DNA of 64,000 nt, taken from the NCBI RefSeq assembly GCF_041435215.1, contig NZ_CP108394.1, forward strand, positions 8,308,001 to 8,372,000, written 5' to 3'. This DNA is from Streptomyces sp. NBC_01314. Its GTDB lineage: Bacteria; Actinomycetota; Actinomycetes; Streptomycetales; Streptomycetaceae. The notes below the pieces were generated by a model. The model was not told the DNA's origin. It worked only from the letters and a program-made list of their open reading frames with translations, and made no database searches. The translations under genes and the position numbers were made by a program. Shown one piece after another: positions 54,304 to 63,992 of this stretch (within the stretch, counting starts at the first letter, position 1; every line of letters starts with the position of its first letter).

Positions 54304-55107
54304 GTGGGCGTGGCCGGACCGACCACCGCCGAACGTGGCGCAGACGAGGATCTGGACCCCGGCCCGCCGCCGCGGCGACGGCTCCCCGACCCCCGGGGGC
54401 TGATCGCCGCCGCGGTCGCCCTGGTGCTGGTCGGCGGAGCCTCGGTCTGGGCCCTGTACGGCTCCTCCTGGCTGCGGGCCACGCGGGTGTCCGTGTCGGG
54501 TACCCGCGTACTGACCGAGGCCCAGGTGCGCGAGGCCGCCGGTGTGCCGCTGGATGATCCGCTGATTTCCGTCGACCTCGACGGGATCGAGTCACGACTG
54601 CTCGATGAACTGCCCCGAATCGACTCGGTCGAGGTCGTTCGATCCTGGCCCCACGAAATCGGGCTGAAAGTGAGCGAACGTACTCCGGTCCTGGTTGTCG
54701 AAGCGGCCGGAAATTCGGGCAAGTACGTCGAAGTGGACGCGAAAGGTGTGCGTTTTGCCACGGTTTCGCACGCCCCGGAAGGCGTACCCGTACTCGAATT
54801 GGCGGTGTCCCGGTCGGGTTCGTCGGCCGCCGGTCCGCGGCGATTCGGCGAGGACCGGCTCGTACGGGAGGCCGTGCGGGTGGCCGACGCCGTTCCGGCC
54901 GCGCTCGCGCACGACACCCTGGTCGTCAAGGTCCGTTCCTACGACTCCATCTCGTTGGGGTTGACCGGAGCCCGTACGGTCGCGTGGGGCAGTGCGGAGA
55001 AGGGGCGCGCGAAGGCCCGCGCGCTCACCGCTCTGATGAAAGCCGCCCCGGACGCGGGGCACTTCGACGTGAGCGTTCCCACCGCGCCCGCGTCAGCAGG
55101 GAGTTGA
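54304..55107 (+). CDS. ftsQ: cell division protein FtsQ
   Basis: 267 residues. One membrane helix near 35-58 (LIAAAVALVLVGGASVWALYG), then a POTRA domain (RVSVSGTRVLTEAQVREAAG through IGLKVSERTPVLVV) and the FtsQ beta domain. Partner of FtsL and FtsB. GTG at 54304 has AGGAG 5 bases upstream; the GTG at 54310 is too far. A long promoter region separates it from ftsZ. Confidence 0.93.
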   Translation: MGVAGPTTAERGADEDLDPGPPPRRRLPDPRGLIAAAVALVLVGGASVWALYGSSWLRATRVSVSGTRVLTEAQVREAAGVPLDDPLISVDLDGIESRLLDELPRIDSVEVVRSWPHEIGLKVSERTPVLVVEAAGNSGKYVEVDAKGVRFATVSHAPEGVPVLELAVSRSGSSAAGPRRFGEDRLVREAVRVADAVPAALAHDTLVVKVRSYDSISLGLTGARTVAWGSAEKGRAKARALTALMKAAPDAGHFDVSVPTAPASAGS

Positions 55108-55386
55108 CGCACATCTGCGCAGGCCAGCACCCTGGTTGGGCACGGCTATGGCTGATCACATAGGGTGAAAAGAAAAACGGGAGGTTCGGCGTGTTCGTTG
55201 AACGTGCGCCACTTGTCGACTTAGTGTCCTGTTCGGAAGAGTCCAAAGAACAGTCACACTGGTAACCCTAAACTTCAGCGTTAGGGTTCGGGTCGGCGTT
55301 CGGACCGTCCCACTTCGGCATCAGTCGGCGCTTCGCGGGTACCTCGCGAGGCGGCGACACGTAACTCGAGGCGAGAGGCCTTCGAC
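55108..55386 (+). promoter_or_regulatory. ftsZ promoter region
   Basis: 279 bases, far longer than other gaps in the cluster. TTGAAC at 55198-55203 and TAGTGT at 55222-55227 (18-base spacing) form one promoter candidate. An inverted repeat AACCCTAA / TTAGGGTT lies at 55264-55288. S. coelicolor ftsZ is known to have several promoters here, one induced during sporulation. Confidence 0.65.
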
Positions 55387-56577
55387 GTGGCAGCACCGCA
55401 GAACTACCTCGCAGTCATCAAAGTCATCGGTGTCGGCGGCGGTGGTGTCAATGCCATCAACCGGATGATCGAGGTCGGTCTCAAGGGCGTCGAGTTCATC
55501 GCCATCAACACCGACGCGCAAGCTCTGTTGATGAGCGACGCCGACGTCAAGCTCGACGTCGGCCGTGAACTCACCCGCGGACTCGGCGCCGGCGCCAACC
55601 CGGCCGTCGGCCGCAAGGCGGCCGAGGACCACCGCGAGGAGATCGAGGAGGTCCTCAAGGGGGCCGACATGGTCTTCGTGACGGCCGGCGAGGGCGGCGG
55701 CACCGGCACCGGCGGCGCGCCCGTCGTGGCCAACATCGCCCGCTCGCTGGGCGCCCTCACCATCGGCGTGGTCACCCGCCCCTTCACCTTCGAGGGCCGC
55801 CGCCGCGCCAACCAGGCCGAGGACGGCATCGCCGAGCTCCGCGAGGAGGTCGACACCCTCATCGTCATCCCGAACGACCGACTGCTGTCCATCTCGGACC
55901 GCCAGGTCTCCGTTCTGGACGCGTTCAAGTCGGCCGACCAGGTCCTGCTCTCCGGTGTGCAGGGCATCACCGACCTCATCACCACGCCCGGTCTGATCAA
56001 CCTCGACTTCGCCGACGTCAAGTCCGTGATGTCCGAGGCCGGTTCGGCCCTCATGGGCATCGGCTCGGCCCGCGGCGACGACCGCGCGGTGGCCGCCGCC
56101 GAGATGGCGATCTCCTCGCCGCTCCTGGAGGCGTCCATCGACGGCGCCCGGGGCGTGCTGCTCTCCATCTCCGGTGGCTCCGACCTCGGTCTGTTCGAGA
56201 TCAACGAGGCGGCGCAGCTGGTCAGCGAGGCCGCGCACCCCGAGGCCAACATCATCTTCGGAGCGGTCATCGACGACGCGCTCGGCGACGAGGTCCGGGT
56301 CACGGTCATCGCGGCCGGCTTCGACGGCGGCCAGCCCCCGCCCAAGCGGGACAACATCCTCGGCTCGGCCGCGGCCAAGCGCGAGGAGCCGGCGCCGGTG
56401 CGCCCCGCCGAGACCCGCCCGTCCTTCGGCTCGCTCGGCAGCGTCAAGCCGAAGGAGGAGCCGGCACCCGCCCCGGAGCCGGTGAACGAGGTTCAGGTCG
56501 CCCCGCCCGTCCCGCCGTCCCGGTCCTACTCGGACAGTGCGGCGGAGGAGCTGGACGTGCCGGACTTCCTCAAGTGA
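55387..56577 (+). CDS. ftsZ: cell division GTPase FtsZ
   Basis: 396 residues. Tubulin-like GTPase that forms the Z ring and, in Streptomyces, ladders of septa in aerial hyphae. Signatures: [16 protein letters not shown], the tubulin motif [14 protein letters not shown], and the T7 synergy loop [11 protein letters not shown]. The C-terminal 70 residues are a Pro/Glu-rich linker and end in the conserved peptide ELDVPDFLK that binds SepF and other partners. GAGAGG precedes the GTG. The stop overlaps pgeF as GTGA. Confidence 0.98.
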   Translation: MAAPQNYLAVIKVIGVGGGGVNAINRMIEVGLKGVEFIAINTDAQALLMSDADVKLDVGRELTRGLGAGANPAVGRKAAEDHREEIEEVLKGADMVFVTAGEGGGTGTGGAPVVANIARSLGALTIGVVTRPFTFEGRRRANQAEDGIAELREEVDTLIVIPNDRLLSISDRQVSVLDAFKSADQVLLSGVQGITDLITTPGLINLDFADVKSVMSEAGSALMGIGSARGDDRAVAAAEMAISSPLLEASIDGARGVLLSISGGSDLGLFEINEAAQLVSEAAHPEANIIFGAVIDDALGDEVRVTVIAAGFDGGQPPPKRDNILGSAAAKREEPAPVRPAETRPSFGSLGSVKPKEEPAPAPEPVNEVQVAPPVPPSRSYSDSAAEELDVPDFLK

Positions 56578-57302
56578 TAGGACAGCGCGAGAACGTGAGC
56601 GGCGCGCACTTCGCCTTCACCGACAGGTGGGGCGGGGTGAGCGCCGCTCCGTATGAGGAGCTCAACCTCGGCGGCGCGGTCGGGGACGACGCCGGCGCCG
56701 TGACGACGAACCGGGAGCTGGCGGCCAAGTCGCTGGGTCTGGAACCGGACCGGGTCGTCTGGATGAACCAGGTGCACGGCGCGGACGTGGCCGTGGTCGA
56801 CGCACCGTGGGGCTCGGACGACATCCCGTCCGTCGACGCGATCGCCACCACTCGGCGCGGTCTCGCGCTCGCCGTCCTCACCGCCGACTGCGTACCCGTT
56901 CTGCTGGCCGACCCCGTCGCCGGGGTCGCGGCCGCCGCCCACGCGGGCCGGCCCGGCATGGTCGCCGGGGTCGTCCCCGCCGCCGTACGGGCCATGACCG
57001 AGCTCGGCGCCGACCCTGCCCGGATCGTCGCCCGCACGGGCCCCGCCGTCTGCGGCCGGTGTTACGAAGTACCCGAGGCGATGCGCGCCGAGGTGGCCAC
57101 CGTCGAGCCGGCGGCGTACGCCGAGACCAGTTGGGGCACCCCCTCGGTCGATGTGTGCGCCGGAGTGCACACACAGCTGGAGCGCCTCGGTGTGCGCGAC
57201 CGGGAGCAGTCGCCGGTGTGCACGCTGGAGTCGCGTGACCACTTCTCGTACCGCCGCGACCGCGCCACAGGGCGACTCGCGGGATATGTCTGGCTGGACT
57301 GA
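56574..57302 (+). CDS. pgeF: YlmD/PgeF-family purine nucleosidase or laccase-domain protein
   Basis: 242 residues. Metal site residues in VHGADVAVV (His), [13 protein letters not shown] (Cys) and [15 protein letters not shown] (His), plus [13 protein letters not shown]. The family (LACC1/YfiH) has been given purine nucleoside and peptidoglycan-editing activities. Usually next to ftsZ in Gram-positive bacteria. Translationally coupled to both neighbours. Confidence 0.9.
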   Translation: MIGQRENVSGAHFAFTDRWGGVSAAPYEELNLGGAVGDDAGAVTTNRELAAKSLGLEPDRVVWMNQVHGADVAVVDAPWGSDDIPSVDAIATTRRGLALAVLTADCVPVLLADPVAGVAAAAHAGRPGMVAGVVPAAVRAMTELGADPARIVARTGPAVCGRCYEVPEAMRAEVATVEPAAYAETSWGTPSVDVCAGVHTQLERLGVRDREQSPVCTLESRDHFSYRRDRATGRLAGYVWLD

Positions 57303-58027
57303 TGGGCATGACGGACCGTAGGGCACAACTCGCCGGAAACCTGGCGAAGGTGGAGGGTCGCATCGCGGCGGCCTGCGCGGCCGCGGGGCGTAAGCGGGAC
57401 GAGGTCACCCTGGTCGTGGTGACCAAGACCTACCCGGCCGACGATGTGCGGATCCTGTCGGAACTCGGTGTGCGTCATGTCGCCGAGAACAAGGACCAGG
57501 ACGCGGCGCCCAAGGCTGCCGAATGCTCCGATCTGTCCCTTGTATGGCACTTCGTGGGGCAGTTGCAGACCAACAAAGTCCGTTCTGTGGTGCGTTATGC
57601 GGATCTCGTGCAGTCCGTCGATCGTTCCAGGCTTGTCACGACTCTGTCGAAAGAGGCCGTTCGGGTCGGGCGTGAGGTGGGATGTCTCATCCAGGTCGCG
57701 CTCGACGCCGACGCGGGCGGCCGGGGAGAGCGAGGAGGTGTGGGGCCGGACGGAATCGAAGAGTTGGCCGACCTCCTTGCGGGGGCGCCGGGGCTGCGGG
57801 TCGATGGTCTGATGACCGTCGCGCCGCTCACCGGGGCGTACGCCGGACGGCAACGGGCCGCGTTCGAGCGGTTGATGGATTTGTCGACCGACCTGCGCCG
57901 AGCCCATCCGGCTGCGAACATGGTCTCCGCAGGGATGAGTGCGGACCTAGAGGAGGCCGTGGCTGCCGGAGCGACACATGTACGCGTCGGCACTGCGGTA
58001 CTCGGAGTCCGTCCCAGGCTCGGGTAA
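57302..58027 (+). CDS. ylmE: YggS/YlmE-family pyridoxal-phosphate homeostasis protein
   Basis: 241 residues of the alanine-racemase N-terminal barrel fold. PLP Lys lies in LVVVTKTYPADDV; WHFVGQLQTNKVRSVV, GLMTVAPLT and SAGMSADLEEAVAAGATHVRVGT are family motifs. It binds PLP and balances vitamin B6 and amino-acid pools. It starts 1 base into the pgeF stop. Confidence 0.94.
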   Translation: MGMTDRRAQLAGNLAKVEGRIAAACAAAGRKRDEVTLVVVTKTYPADDVRILSELGVRHVAENKDQDAAPKAAECSDLSLVWHFVGQLQTNKVRSVVRYADLVQSVDRSRLVTTLSKEAVRVGREVGCLIQVALDADAGGRGERGGVGPDGIEELADLLAGAPGLRVDGLMTVAPLTGAYAGRQRAAFERLMDLSTDLRRAHPAANMVSAGMSADLEEAVAAGATHVRVGTAVLGVRPRLG

Positions 58028-58156
58028 CGTCGCCAAGAAGTCGGACCACAGCAGAAAATATGGTCATTCCGTCGAGAGGCGGGCGCAACGACCTCGTGGA
58101 TCACGGGCACTTGGGAAGTCGTCAGTCGATCCACCACAGAGCGGAGGACTCAGAGC

Positions 58157-58798
58157 ATGGCCGGCGCGATGCGCAAGATGGCGGTCTACCTCGGCCTCGT
58201 GGAGGACGATGGGTACGACGGCAGGGGATTCGACCCCGATGACGATTTCGAGCCCGAGCTCGACCCGGAACCCGAGCGGGACCACCGGCGGCATGAGCCG
58301 GTACATCAGTCGCACCAGCCACATCAGTCCCAAAGGGACGAATCGGTGCGAGTGGTGCAGCCCCCGATGCAACGCGAACCGGTGTCGCACGCCACTTCGC
58401 TTCCCGCGGAATCGGTGCGACCCGCCCGGATCGCGCCCGTGGCATCCATCACACAAGAACGTTCGAGTCTGGAGAAGAACGCACCGGTGATCATGCCCAA
58501 GGTCGTGTCCGAGCGGGAGCCTTACCGGATCACCACGTTGCACCCGCGGACCTACAACGAGGCCCGTACCATCGGGGAACACTTCCGTGAGGGCACCCCG
58601 GTGATCATGAATCTGACTGAGATGGACGACACGGACGCGAAGCGACTTGTCGACTTTGCGGCCGGTTTGGTGTTTGGTCTTCACGGCAGCATCGAGCGGG
58701 TGACGCAGAAGGTGTTCCTGTTGTCGCCTGCTAACGTCGATGTCACGGCGGAGGACAAGGCCCGCATCGCAGAGGGCGGGTTCTTCAACCAGAGCTGA
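58157..58798 (+). CDS. sepF: cell division protein SepF
   Basis: 213 residues. Starts with an amphipathic membrane-binding helix ([14 protein letters not shown]), then a 90-residue disordered Asp/Glu- and His/Gln-rich linker, and the SepF domain at about 118-205 ([50 protein letters not shown]). It links FtsZ to the membrane, taking the place of FtsA, which is absent. GGAGG precedes the ATG at a spacing of 9. Confidence 0.95.
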   Translation: MAGAMRKMAVYLGLVEDDGYDGRGFDPDDDFEPELDPEPERDHRRHEPVHQSHQPHQSQRDESVRVVQPPMQREPVSHATSLPAESVRPARIAPVASITQERSSLEKNAPVIMPKVVSEREPYRITTLHPRTYNEARTIGEHFREGTPVIMNLTEMDDTDAKRLVDFAAGLVFGLHGSIERVTQKVFLLSPANVDVTAEDKARIAEGGFFNQS

Positions 58799-58848
58799 GA
58801 CGCACGACCGGAACACGGTATGGAGCAGGGGAGAGGGAAGCACGGATC

Positions 58849-59139
58849 ATGAGCGTGGTTTGGCAAGTGCTCTGGGTCGCTCTGATGTGTTTCCTCATCG
58901 TGCTGATCTTCCGGTTGGTCATGGACTACGTGTTCCAGTTCGCCCGCTCGTGGCAACCCGGCAAGGCGATGGTGGTCGTTCTGGAGGCCACCTACACTGT
59001 CACTGATCCACCGCTCAAGCTTCTGCGGCGGGTCATCCCGCCGCTGCGTCTCGGGGGCGTGGCGCTCGACCTGTCCTTCTTCGTACTGATGATCATCGTC
59101 TACATCCTGATCACCATCGTGGGGGGACTCGCGAGGTGA
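58849..59139 (+). CDS. sepG: YggT-family membrane protein YlmG/SepG
   Basis: 96 residues with two membrane helices, one at each end (LWVALMCFLIVLIFRLVM and LSFFVLMIIVYILITIV), around the YggT loop YTVTDPPLKLLRRVIPPLRLGG. In S. coelicolor SepG (YlmG, SCO2078) places SsgB and holds nucleoid shape during sporulation. Between sepF and divIVA. Confidence 0.93.
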   Translation: MSVVWQVLWVALMCFLIVLIFRLVMDYVFQFARSWQPGKAMVVVLEATYTVTDPPLKLLRRVIPPLRLGGVALDLSFFVLMIIVYILITIVGGLAR

Positions 59140-59191
59140 CTGTGGACGATCCGGTCTTGCCGACTGCCGATGACTACGTTGAGGTGAAGAG

Positions 59192-60526
59192 ATGCCGTTG
59201 ACCCCCGAGGACGTGCGGAACAAGCAGTTCACGACCGTCCGCCTCCGAGAAGGCTATGACGAGGACGAGGTCGATGCCTTCCTCGACGAGGTCGAAGCCG
59301 AACTGACGCGACTGCTACGCGAGAACGAGGATCTGCGCGCCAAACTGGCGGCGGCCACGCGCGCTGCTGCCCAGAACCAGCAGAACATGCGCAAGCCTCC
59401 AGAGCCTCAGGACCAGCAGCAGGGCGGTATGCAGCAGGGCGGCATGCAGCAAGGTGGCATGCAGCAGGGCGGTATGCAGCAGGGCGGTATGCAGCAAGGT
59501 GGCATGCAGCAGCAGGGTATGCGCGGTCCCGGTGGACCCGTACCCGCTGGGATATCGGGCCCGCCGCAGCAGATGGGGGGCCCCATGGGTGGCCCGCCCC
59601 AGCTGCCGAGCGGTGCTCCGCAGCTGCCCGCCGGCCCTGGTGGCCAGGGTGGGCAGCAGGGTCCCGGCCCGATGGGTCAGGGACCGATGGGCCAGGGCCC
59701 CATGGGTCAAGGCCAGATGCAGCAGCAGATGGGCCAGGGCCAGATGGGCCAGGGCCAGATGCAGAACCAGATGCAGGGCCAGATGGGCCAGGGCCAGATG
59801 GGGCAGGGCCCCATGGGAGGCCAGCCTCCCATGCAGCAGATGGGCGGCCCGATGGGCGGTCCCATGGGTGGTCCGATGGGCGGCCCCGGTCAGGGTCCCG
59901 GCGGCGACAGTGCCGCGCGTGTGCTCTCGCTGGCCCAGCAGACCGCCGACCAGGCGATCGCCGAGGCCCGTTCCGAGGCCAACAAGATCGTCGGCGAGGC
60001 CCGTAGCCGCGCCGAGGGTCTGGAGCGGGACGCCCGTGCCAAGGCCGACGCCCTGGAGCGGGACGCGCAGGAGAAGCACCGCGTCGCGATGGGCTCCCTG
60101 GAGTCCGCCCGCGCCACGCTGGAGCGCAAGGTCGAGGACCTGCGTGGCTTCGAGCGCGAGTACCGCACGCGTCTGAAGTCGTACCTGGAGTCGCAGCTAC
60201 GTCAGCTGGAGACCCAGGCGGACGACTCGCTGGCCCCGCCGCGTACCCCGGCGACCGCGTCGCTGCCGCCGTCCCCGGCGCCCTCCATGGCTCCGGCCGG
60301 CGCGAGCGCCCCGTCGTACGGCGGAAACCCGGGCGGTATGGGTGGAGGAATGGGTGGAGGCATGGGCGGCGGCCCTGCTCCGGCCGCGCCCTCCTACGGC
60401 GGTCAGCAGCAGATGTCGCCGGCCATGACCCAGCCGATGGCTCCGGTCCGGCCGCAGGGTCCCTCCCCGATGGGGCAGGCTCCCTCGCCGATGCGCGGGT
60501 TCCTCATCGACGAGGACGACAACTGA
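59192..60526 (+). CDS. divIVA: polar growth protein DivIVA
   Basis: 444 residues. N-terminal lipid-binding domain [31 protein letters not shown] (first 20 are the key) and a first coiled coil to about 55. A long Gln/Met/Gly linker (about 75-240) includes six GGMQQ units and a GQMGQGPM region. A second coiled coil spans about 245-350 ([20 protein letters not shown]), then a Pro/Ala/Gly-rich part and a conserved end GFLIDEDDN. It marks hyphal tips and recruits the wall-building machinery. AGGTGAAGAG precedes the ATG. Confidence 0.97.
   Translation: MPLTPEDVRNKQFTTVRLREGYDEDEVDAFLDEVEAELTRLLRENEDLRAKLAAATRAAAQNQQNMRKPPEPQDQQQGGMQQGGMQQGGMQQGGMQQGGMQQGGMQQQGMRGPGGPVPAGISGPPQQMGGPMGGPPQLPSGAPQLPAGPGGQGGQQGPGPMGQGPMGQGPMGQGQMQQQMGQGQMGQGQMQNQMQGQMGQGQMGQGPMGGQPPMQQMGGPMGGPMGGPMGGPGQGPGGDSAARVLSLAQQTADQAIAEARSEANKIVGEARSRAEGLERDARAKADALERDAQEKHRVAMGSLESARATLERKVEDLRGFEREYRTRLKSYLESQLRQLETQADDSLAPPRTPATASLPPSPAPSMAPAGASAPSYGGNPGGMGGGMGGGMGGGPAPAAPSYGGQQQMSPAMTQPMAPVRPQGPSPMGQAPSPMRGFLIDEDDN
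59423..59512 (+). repeat. six 15-bp repeats in divIVA (GGMQQ units)
   Basis: In-frame 15-base units such as GGCGGTATGCAGCAG, six in a row with synonymous changes, encode Gly-Gly-Met-Gln-Gln. A second repetitive stretch (GGCCAGATGGGCCAG type) covers about 59690-59820. Confidence 0.85.
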
Positions 60527-60562
60527 CGACTACTGGTACGCCGTAGGCGTCGGCAGCGTTCA

Positions 60563-60602
60563 GGGCGGGGCCCCGGATTTCTCTCCGGGGCCCCGCCCTT
60601 TT
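60563..60602 (+). terminator. terminator after divIVA
   Basis: Perfect 15-bp stem GGGCGGGGCCCCGGA / TCCGGGGCCCCGCCC with a TTTCTC loop and a trailing TTTT, 36 bases after the divIVA stop. A textbook intrinsic terminator closing the dcw cluster. Confidence 0.93.
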
Positions 60603-60670
60603 GCTGCGCGAGATCCGGGGGTGGGGCGGTTGTGCGGGGATGCGCGCGGATGTGTGGCGGACGCAACGCC

Positions 60671-60712
60671 GAAGGCCTGGGGCGCCGGATTTCTTCGGTG
60701 CCCCAGGCCTTC
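60671..60712 (-). terminator. terminator after ileS
   Basis: 13-bp stem GAAGGCCTGGGGC / GCCCCAGGCCTTC around a 16-base loop that can extend the stem (GCC/GGT). It is 137 bases beyond the ileS stop on the minus strand. Confidence 0.7.
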
Positions 60713-60848
60713 TCGGTTGCCGGTGGGTGCGGCGCGGCGGGGGTGGCGTTCACTCACCGGCGCTCGCCGGGTGCCGCTGCGCCCACCCGTGCCGCCTGTG
60801 CCGCCCCTGGCGGCACGATTGCCCGCAGCTAGGCGAGCACGACCGTCC

Positions 60849-63800
60849 CTATGCCTTGCGCAGGCGGAACGTCAGGGTCAGGCCTTCGTCCGTGAAGGGC
60901 GTGCCGTACGTGGCGTCGGCCTCGCCCCCGGCGAAGTCCGTGGCGAGGACCTCGTCGGCGATCAGGGCCGAGTGCTCGGTCAGGGCCGCGGTGACCGCCG
61001 GGTCCGTTGCCGTCCAGCGGAGGGCGATACGGTCGGCCACGTCCAGGCCGCTGTTCTTGCGGGCCTCCTGGATCAGGCGGATCGCGTCGCGGGCCAGGCC
61101 CGCCTGGCGCAGCTCCTCCGTGATCTCCAGGTCGAGGGCGACCGTGGCGCCAGAGTCGGAGGCCACCGACCAGCCCTCGCGCGGGGTCTCCGTGATGATG
61201 ACCTCGTCGGGGGCGAGGGGGATGGTCTCGCCGTCGACCTGGACCGAGGCCGTGCCCTCGCGCAGGGCGAGCGACAGGGCGGCCGCGTCGGCGCCCGCGA
61301 CGGCCTTGGCCACGTCCTGGACGCGCTTGCCGAACCGCTTGCCCAGGGCGCGGAAGTTGGCCTTGGCGGTGGTGTCCACCAGCGAGCCGCCGACCTCGGA
61401 GAGCGAGGCGAGCGAGCTGACGTTCAGCTCCTCCGTGATCTGCGCGTGCAGTTCGCGGTCGAGGGAGTCGAAGCCCGTCGCCGCCACCAGGGCGCGCGAG
61501 AGGGGCTGGCGGGTCTTGACGCCCGACTCCGCGCGCGTGGCGCGGCCCAGCTCCACCAGGCGGCGGACCAGGACCATCTGCCTGGACAGCTCGGGGTCGA
61601 TCGCGGACAGGTCGGCCTCGGGCCAGGACGCCAGGTGCACCGACTCGGGGGCGCCCGGGGAGACCGGCGCGATCAGGTCCTGCCAGACCCGCTCGGTGAT
61701 GAACGGGGTCAGCGGGGCCATCAGCTTCGTGACCGTCTCGACGACCTCGTGCAGGGTGCGCAGTGCGGCCTTGTCGCCCTGCCAGAAACGGCGACGCGAG
61801 CGGCGCACGTACCAGTTGGACAGGTCGTCGACGAACGCCGAGAGGAGCTTGCCGGCGCGCTGGGTGTCGTAGGCCTCCAGGGCGCCGGTCACCTGGTCGG
61901 TGAGGGCGTGGAGTTCGGACAGCAGCCAGCGGTCCAGGACCGGGCGGTCGGCCGGGGCCGGGTCCGCCGCGCTGGGCGCCCAGTTGGACGTGCGGGCGTA
62001 CAGGGCCTGGAAGGCGACCGTGTTCCAGTACGTGAGGAGCGTCTTGCGGACGACCTCCTGGATGGTGCCGTGGCCCACGCGGCGGGCCGCCCAGGGGGAG
62101 CCGCCGGCCGCCATGAACCAGCGGACGGCGTCGGCGCCGTGCTGGTCCATCAGCGGGATCGGCTGCAGGATGTTGCCCAGGTGCTTGGACATCTTGCGGC
62201 CGTCCTCGGCGAGGATGTGGCCGAGGCACACGACGTTCTCGTAGGAGGACTTGTCGAAGACCAGGGTGCCGACGGCCATCAGCGTGTAGAACCAGCCGCG
62301 GGTCTGGTCGATGGCCTCGCTGATGAACTGGGCCGGGTAGCGGGACTCGAAGAGTTCCTTGTTCTTGTACGGGTAGCCCCACTGTGCGAACGGCATCGAA
62401 CCCGAGTCGTACCAGGCGTCGATGACCTCCGGGACGCGCGTGGCGGTGCCGCCGCAGCCGTCCTGGGGGCAGGTGAAGGTGACCGCGTCGATGAACGGGC
62501 GGTGCGGGTCCAGCTGCGACTGGTCGGTGCCGGACAGCTGCGTCAGCTCCTCGCGTGAGCCCACACAGGTGAGGTGGTTCTCCTCGCAGCGCCAGATCGG
62601 CAGCGGGGTGCCCCAGTAACGGCTGCGGGAGAGCGCCCAGTCGATGTTGTTGTTCAGCCAGTCGCCGAAGCGGCCGTGCTTGACCGAGTCCGGGAACCAG
62701 TTGGTCTTCTCGTTCTCCTGGAGGAGACGGTCCTTGACGGCGGTGGTGCGGATGTACCAGGACGGCTGCGCGTAGTAGAGGAGCGCGGTGTGGCAGCGCC
62801 AGCAGTGCGGGTAGCTGTGCTCGTACGGGATGTGCCTGAAGAGCAGGCCGCGCTGCTGGAGGTCCTCGGTGAGCTGTTCGTCCGCCTTCTTGAAGAAGAC
62901 ACCGCCGACGAGGGGAACGTCCTCCTCGAAAGTGCCGTCCGGGCGCACGGGGTTGACCACGGGCAGGCCGTACGAGCGGCAGACCTTGAGGTCGTCCTCA
63001 CCGAAGGCGGGGGACTGGTGGACCAGACCCGTACCGTCCTCGGTCGTCACGTATTCCGCGTTCACCACGAAATGGGCGGGCTCGGGGAACTCTACGAGCT
63101 CGAACGGACGTTGATAGGTCCAGCGCTCCATTTCGGCGCCGGTGAAGGTCTGGCCGGTGGTCTCCCAGCCCTCGCCGAGCGCCTTGGCGACGAGCGGCTC
63201 GGCGACGACGAGCTTCTCCGTGCCGTCCGTGGCGACCACGTAGGTGACCTCGGGGTGGGCGGCGACCGCGGTGTTGGACACCAGCGTCCACGGCGTGGTC
63301 GTCCACACCAGGAGCGCGGCCTCACCGGCGAGCGGACCGGAGGTGAGCGGGAAACGGACATACACCGAGGGGTCGACGACCGTCTCGTAGCCCTGCGCCA
63401 GCTCGTGGTCCGACAGGCCGGTGCCGCAGCGGGGGCACCAGGGGGCGACGCGGTGGTCCTGGACCAGCAGACCCTTGTTGAAGATCTCCTTGAGCGACCA
63501 CCAGACGGACTCGACGTACTCGGGGTCCATGGTCCGGTAGGCGTCGTCGAGGTCGACCCAGTAGCCCATGCGGGTCGTCAGCTCGGTGAAGGCGTCGGTG
63601 TGCCGGGTCACGGAGTCGCGGCACCTGGCGTTGAACTCGGCGATGCCGTACGCCTCGATGTCCTTCTTGCCGTTGAAGCCGAGCTCCTTCTCGACCGCCA
63701 GCTCCACGGGGAGGCCGTGGCAGTCCCAGCCGGCCTTGCGGGCCACGTGGTAGCCGCGCATCGTGCGGAAGCGGGGGAAGACGTCCTTGAAGACGCGCGC

Positions 63801-63992
63801 CTCGATGTGGTGGGCGCCCGGCATGCCGTTGGCGGTGGGTGGGCCCTCGTAGAACACCCACTCGGGGCGGCCCTCGGACTGCTCCAGGCTCTTGGAGAAG
63901 ATCTTCTGCTCGCGCCAGAAGTCGAGCACCGCGTGCTCGAGCGCGGGCAGATCGACCTGGGCGGGCACCTGGCGGTACGTCGGCTCTGTCAT
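60849..63992 (-). CDS. ileS: isoleucyl-tRNA synthetase with altered HIGH motif (IleRS2 type)
   Basis: 1047 residues, class I synthetase that charges tRNA-Ile. The region of the HIGH motif reads GPPTANGMPGAHHIEARVFKD (key: G59-A60-H61-H62, so Gly and His are exchanged relative to HxGH). The KMSKS loop reads KMSKH at 600-604. An editing CP1 domain lies between, and a long anticodon-binding C-terminal part follows. Size and motifs fit the eukaryote-like IleRS2 group, which resists mupirocin. ATG at 63992 lies 8 bases from the window end. Convergent to divIVA. Confidence 0.95.
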   Translation of the reverse strand: MTEPTYRQVPAQVDLPALEHAVLDFWREQKIFSKSLEQSEGRPEWVFYEGPPTANGMPGAHHIEARVFKDVFPRFRTMRGYHVARKAGWDCHGLPVELAVEKELGFNGKKDIEAYGIAEFNARCRDSVTRHTDAFTELTTRMGYWVDLDDAYRTMDPEYVESVWWSLKEIFNKGLLVQDHRVAPWCPRCGTGLSDHELAQGYETVVDPSVYVRFPLTSGPLAGEAALLVWTTTPWTLVSNTAVAAHPEVTYVVATDGTEKLVVAEPLVAKALGEGWETTGQTFTGAEMERWTYQRPFELVEFPEPAHFVVNAEYVTTEDGTGLVHQSPAFGEDDLKVCRSYGLPVVNPVRPDGTFEEDVPLVGGVFFKKADEQLTEDLQQRGLLFRHIPYEHSYPHCWRCHTALLYYAQPSWYIRTTAVKDRLLQENEKTNWFPDSVKHGRFGDWLNNNIDWALSRSRYWGTPLPIWRCEENHLTCVGSREELTQLSGTDQSQLDPHRPFIDAVTFTCPQDGCGGTATRVPEVIDAWYDSGSMPFAQWGYPYKNKELFESRYPAQFISEAIDQTRGWFYTLMAVGTLVFDKSSYENVVCLGHILAEDGRKMSKHLGNILQPIPLMDQHGADAVRWFMAAGGSPWAARRVGHGTIQEVVRKTLLTYWNTVAFQALYARTSNWAPSAADPAPADRPVLDRWLLSELHALTDQVTGALEAYDTQRAGKLLSAFVDDLSNWYVRRSRRRFWQGDKAALRTLHEVVETVTKLMAPLTPFITERVWQDLIAPVSPGAPESVHLASWPEADLSAIDPELSRQMVLVRRLVELGRATRAESGVKTRQPLSRALVAATGFDSLDRELHAQITEELNVSSLASLSEVGGSLVDTTAKANFRALGKRFGKRVQDVAKAVAGADAAALSLALREGTASVQVDGETIPLAPDEVIITETPREGWSVASDSGATVALDLEITEELRQAGLARDAIRLIQEARKNSGLDVADRIALRWTATDPAVTAALTEHSALIADEVLATDFAGGEADATYGTPFTDEGLTLTFRLRKA

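Larger units (their letters stand above)
60527..60848. other. spacer between convergent divIVA and ileS
   Basis: 322 bases with two strong hairpins, one per gene (60563-60598 and 60671-60712), and otherwise G/C-rich sequence without a supportable gene. Confidence 0.6.

Noticed and set aside
60621..62558. A 645-codon plus-strand ORF opposite ileS
   Set aside because: Antisense to a clear synthetase, with composition typical of mirror ORFs in high-GC DNA.
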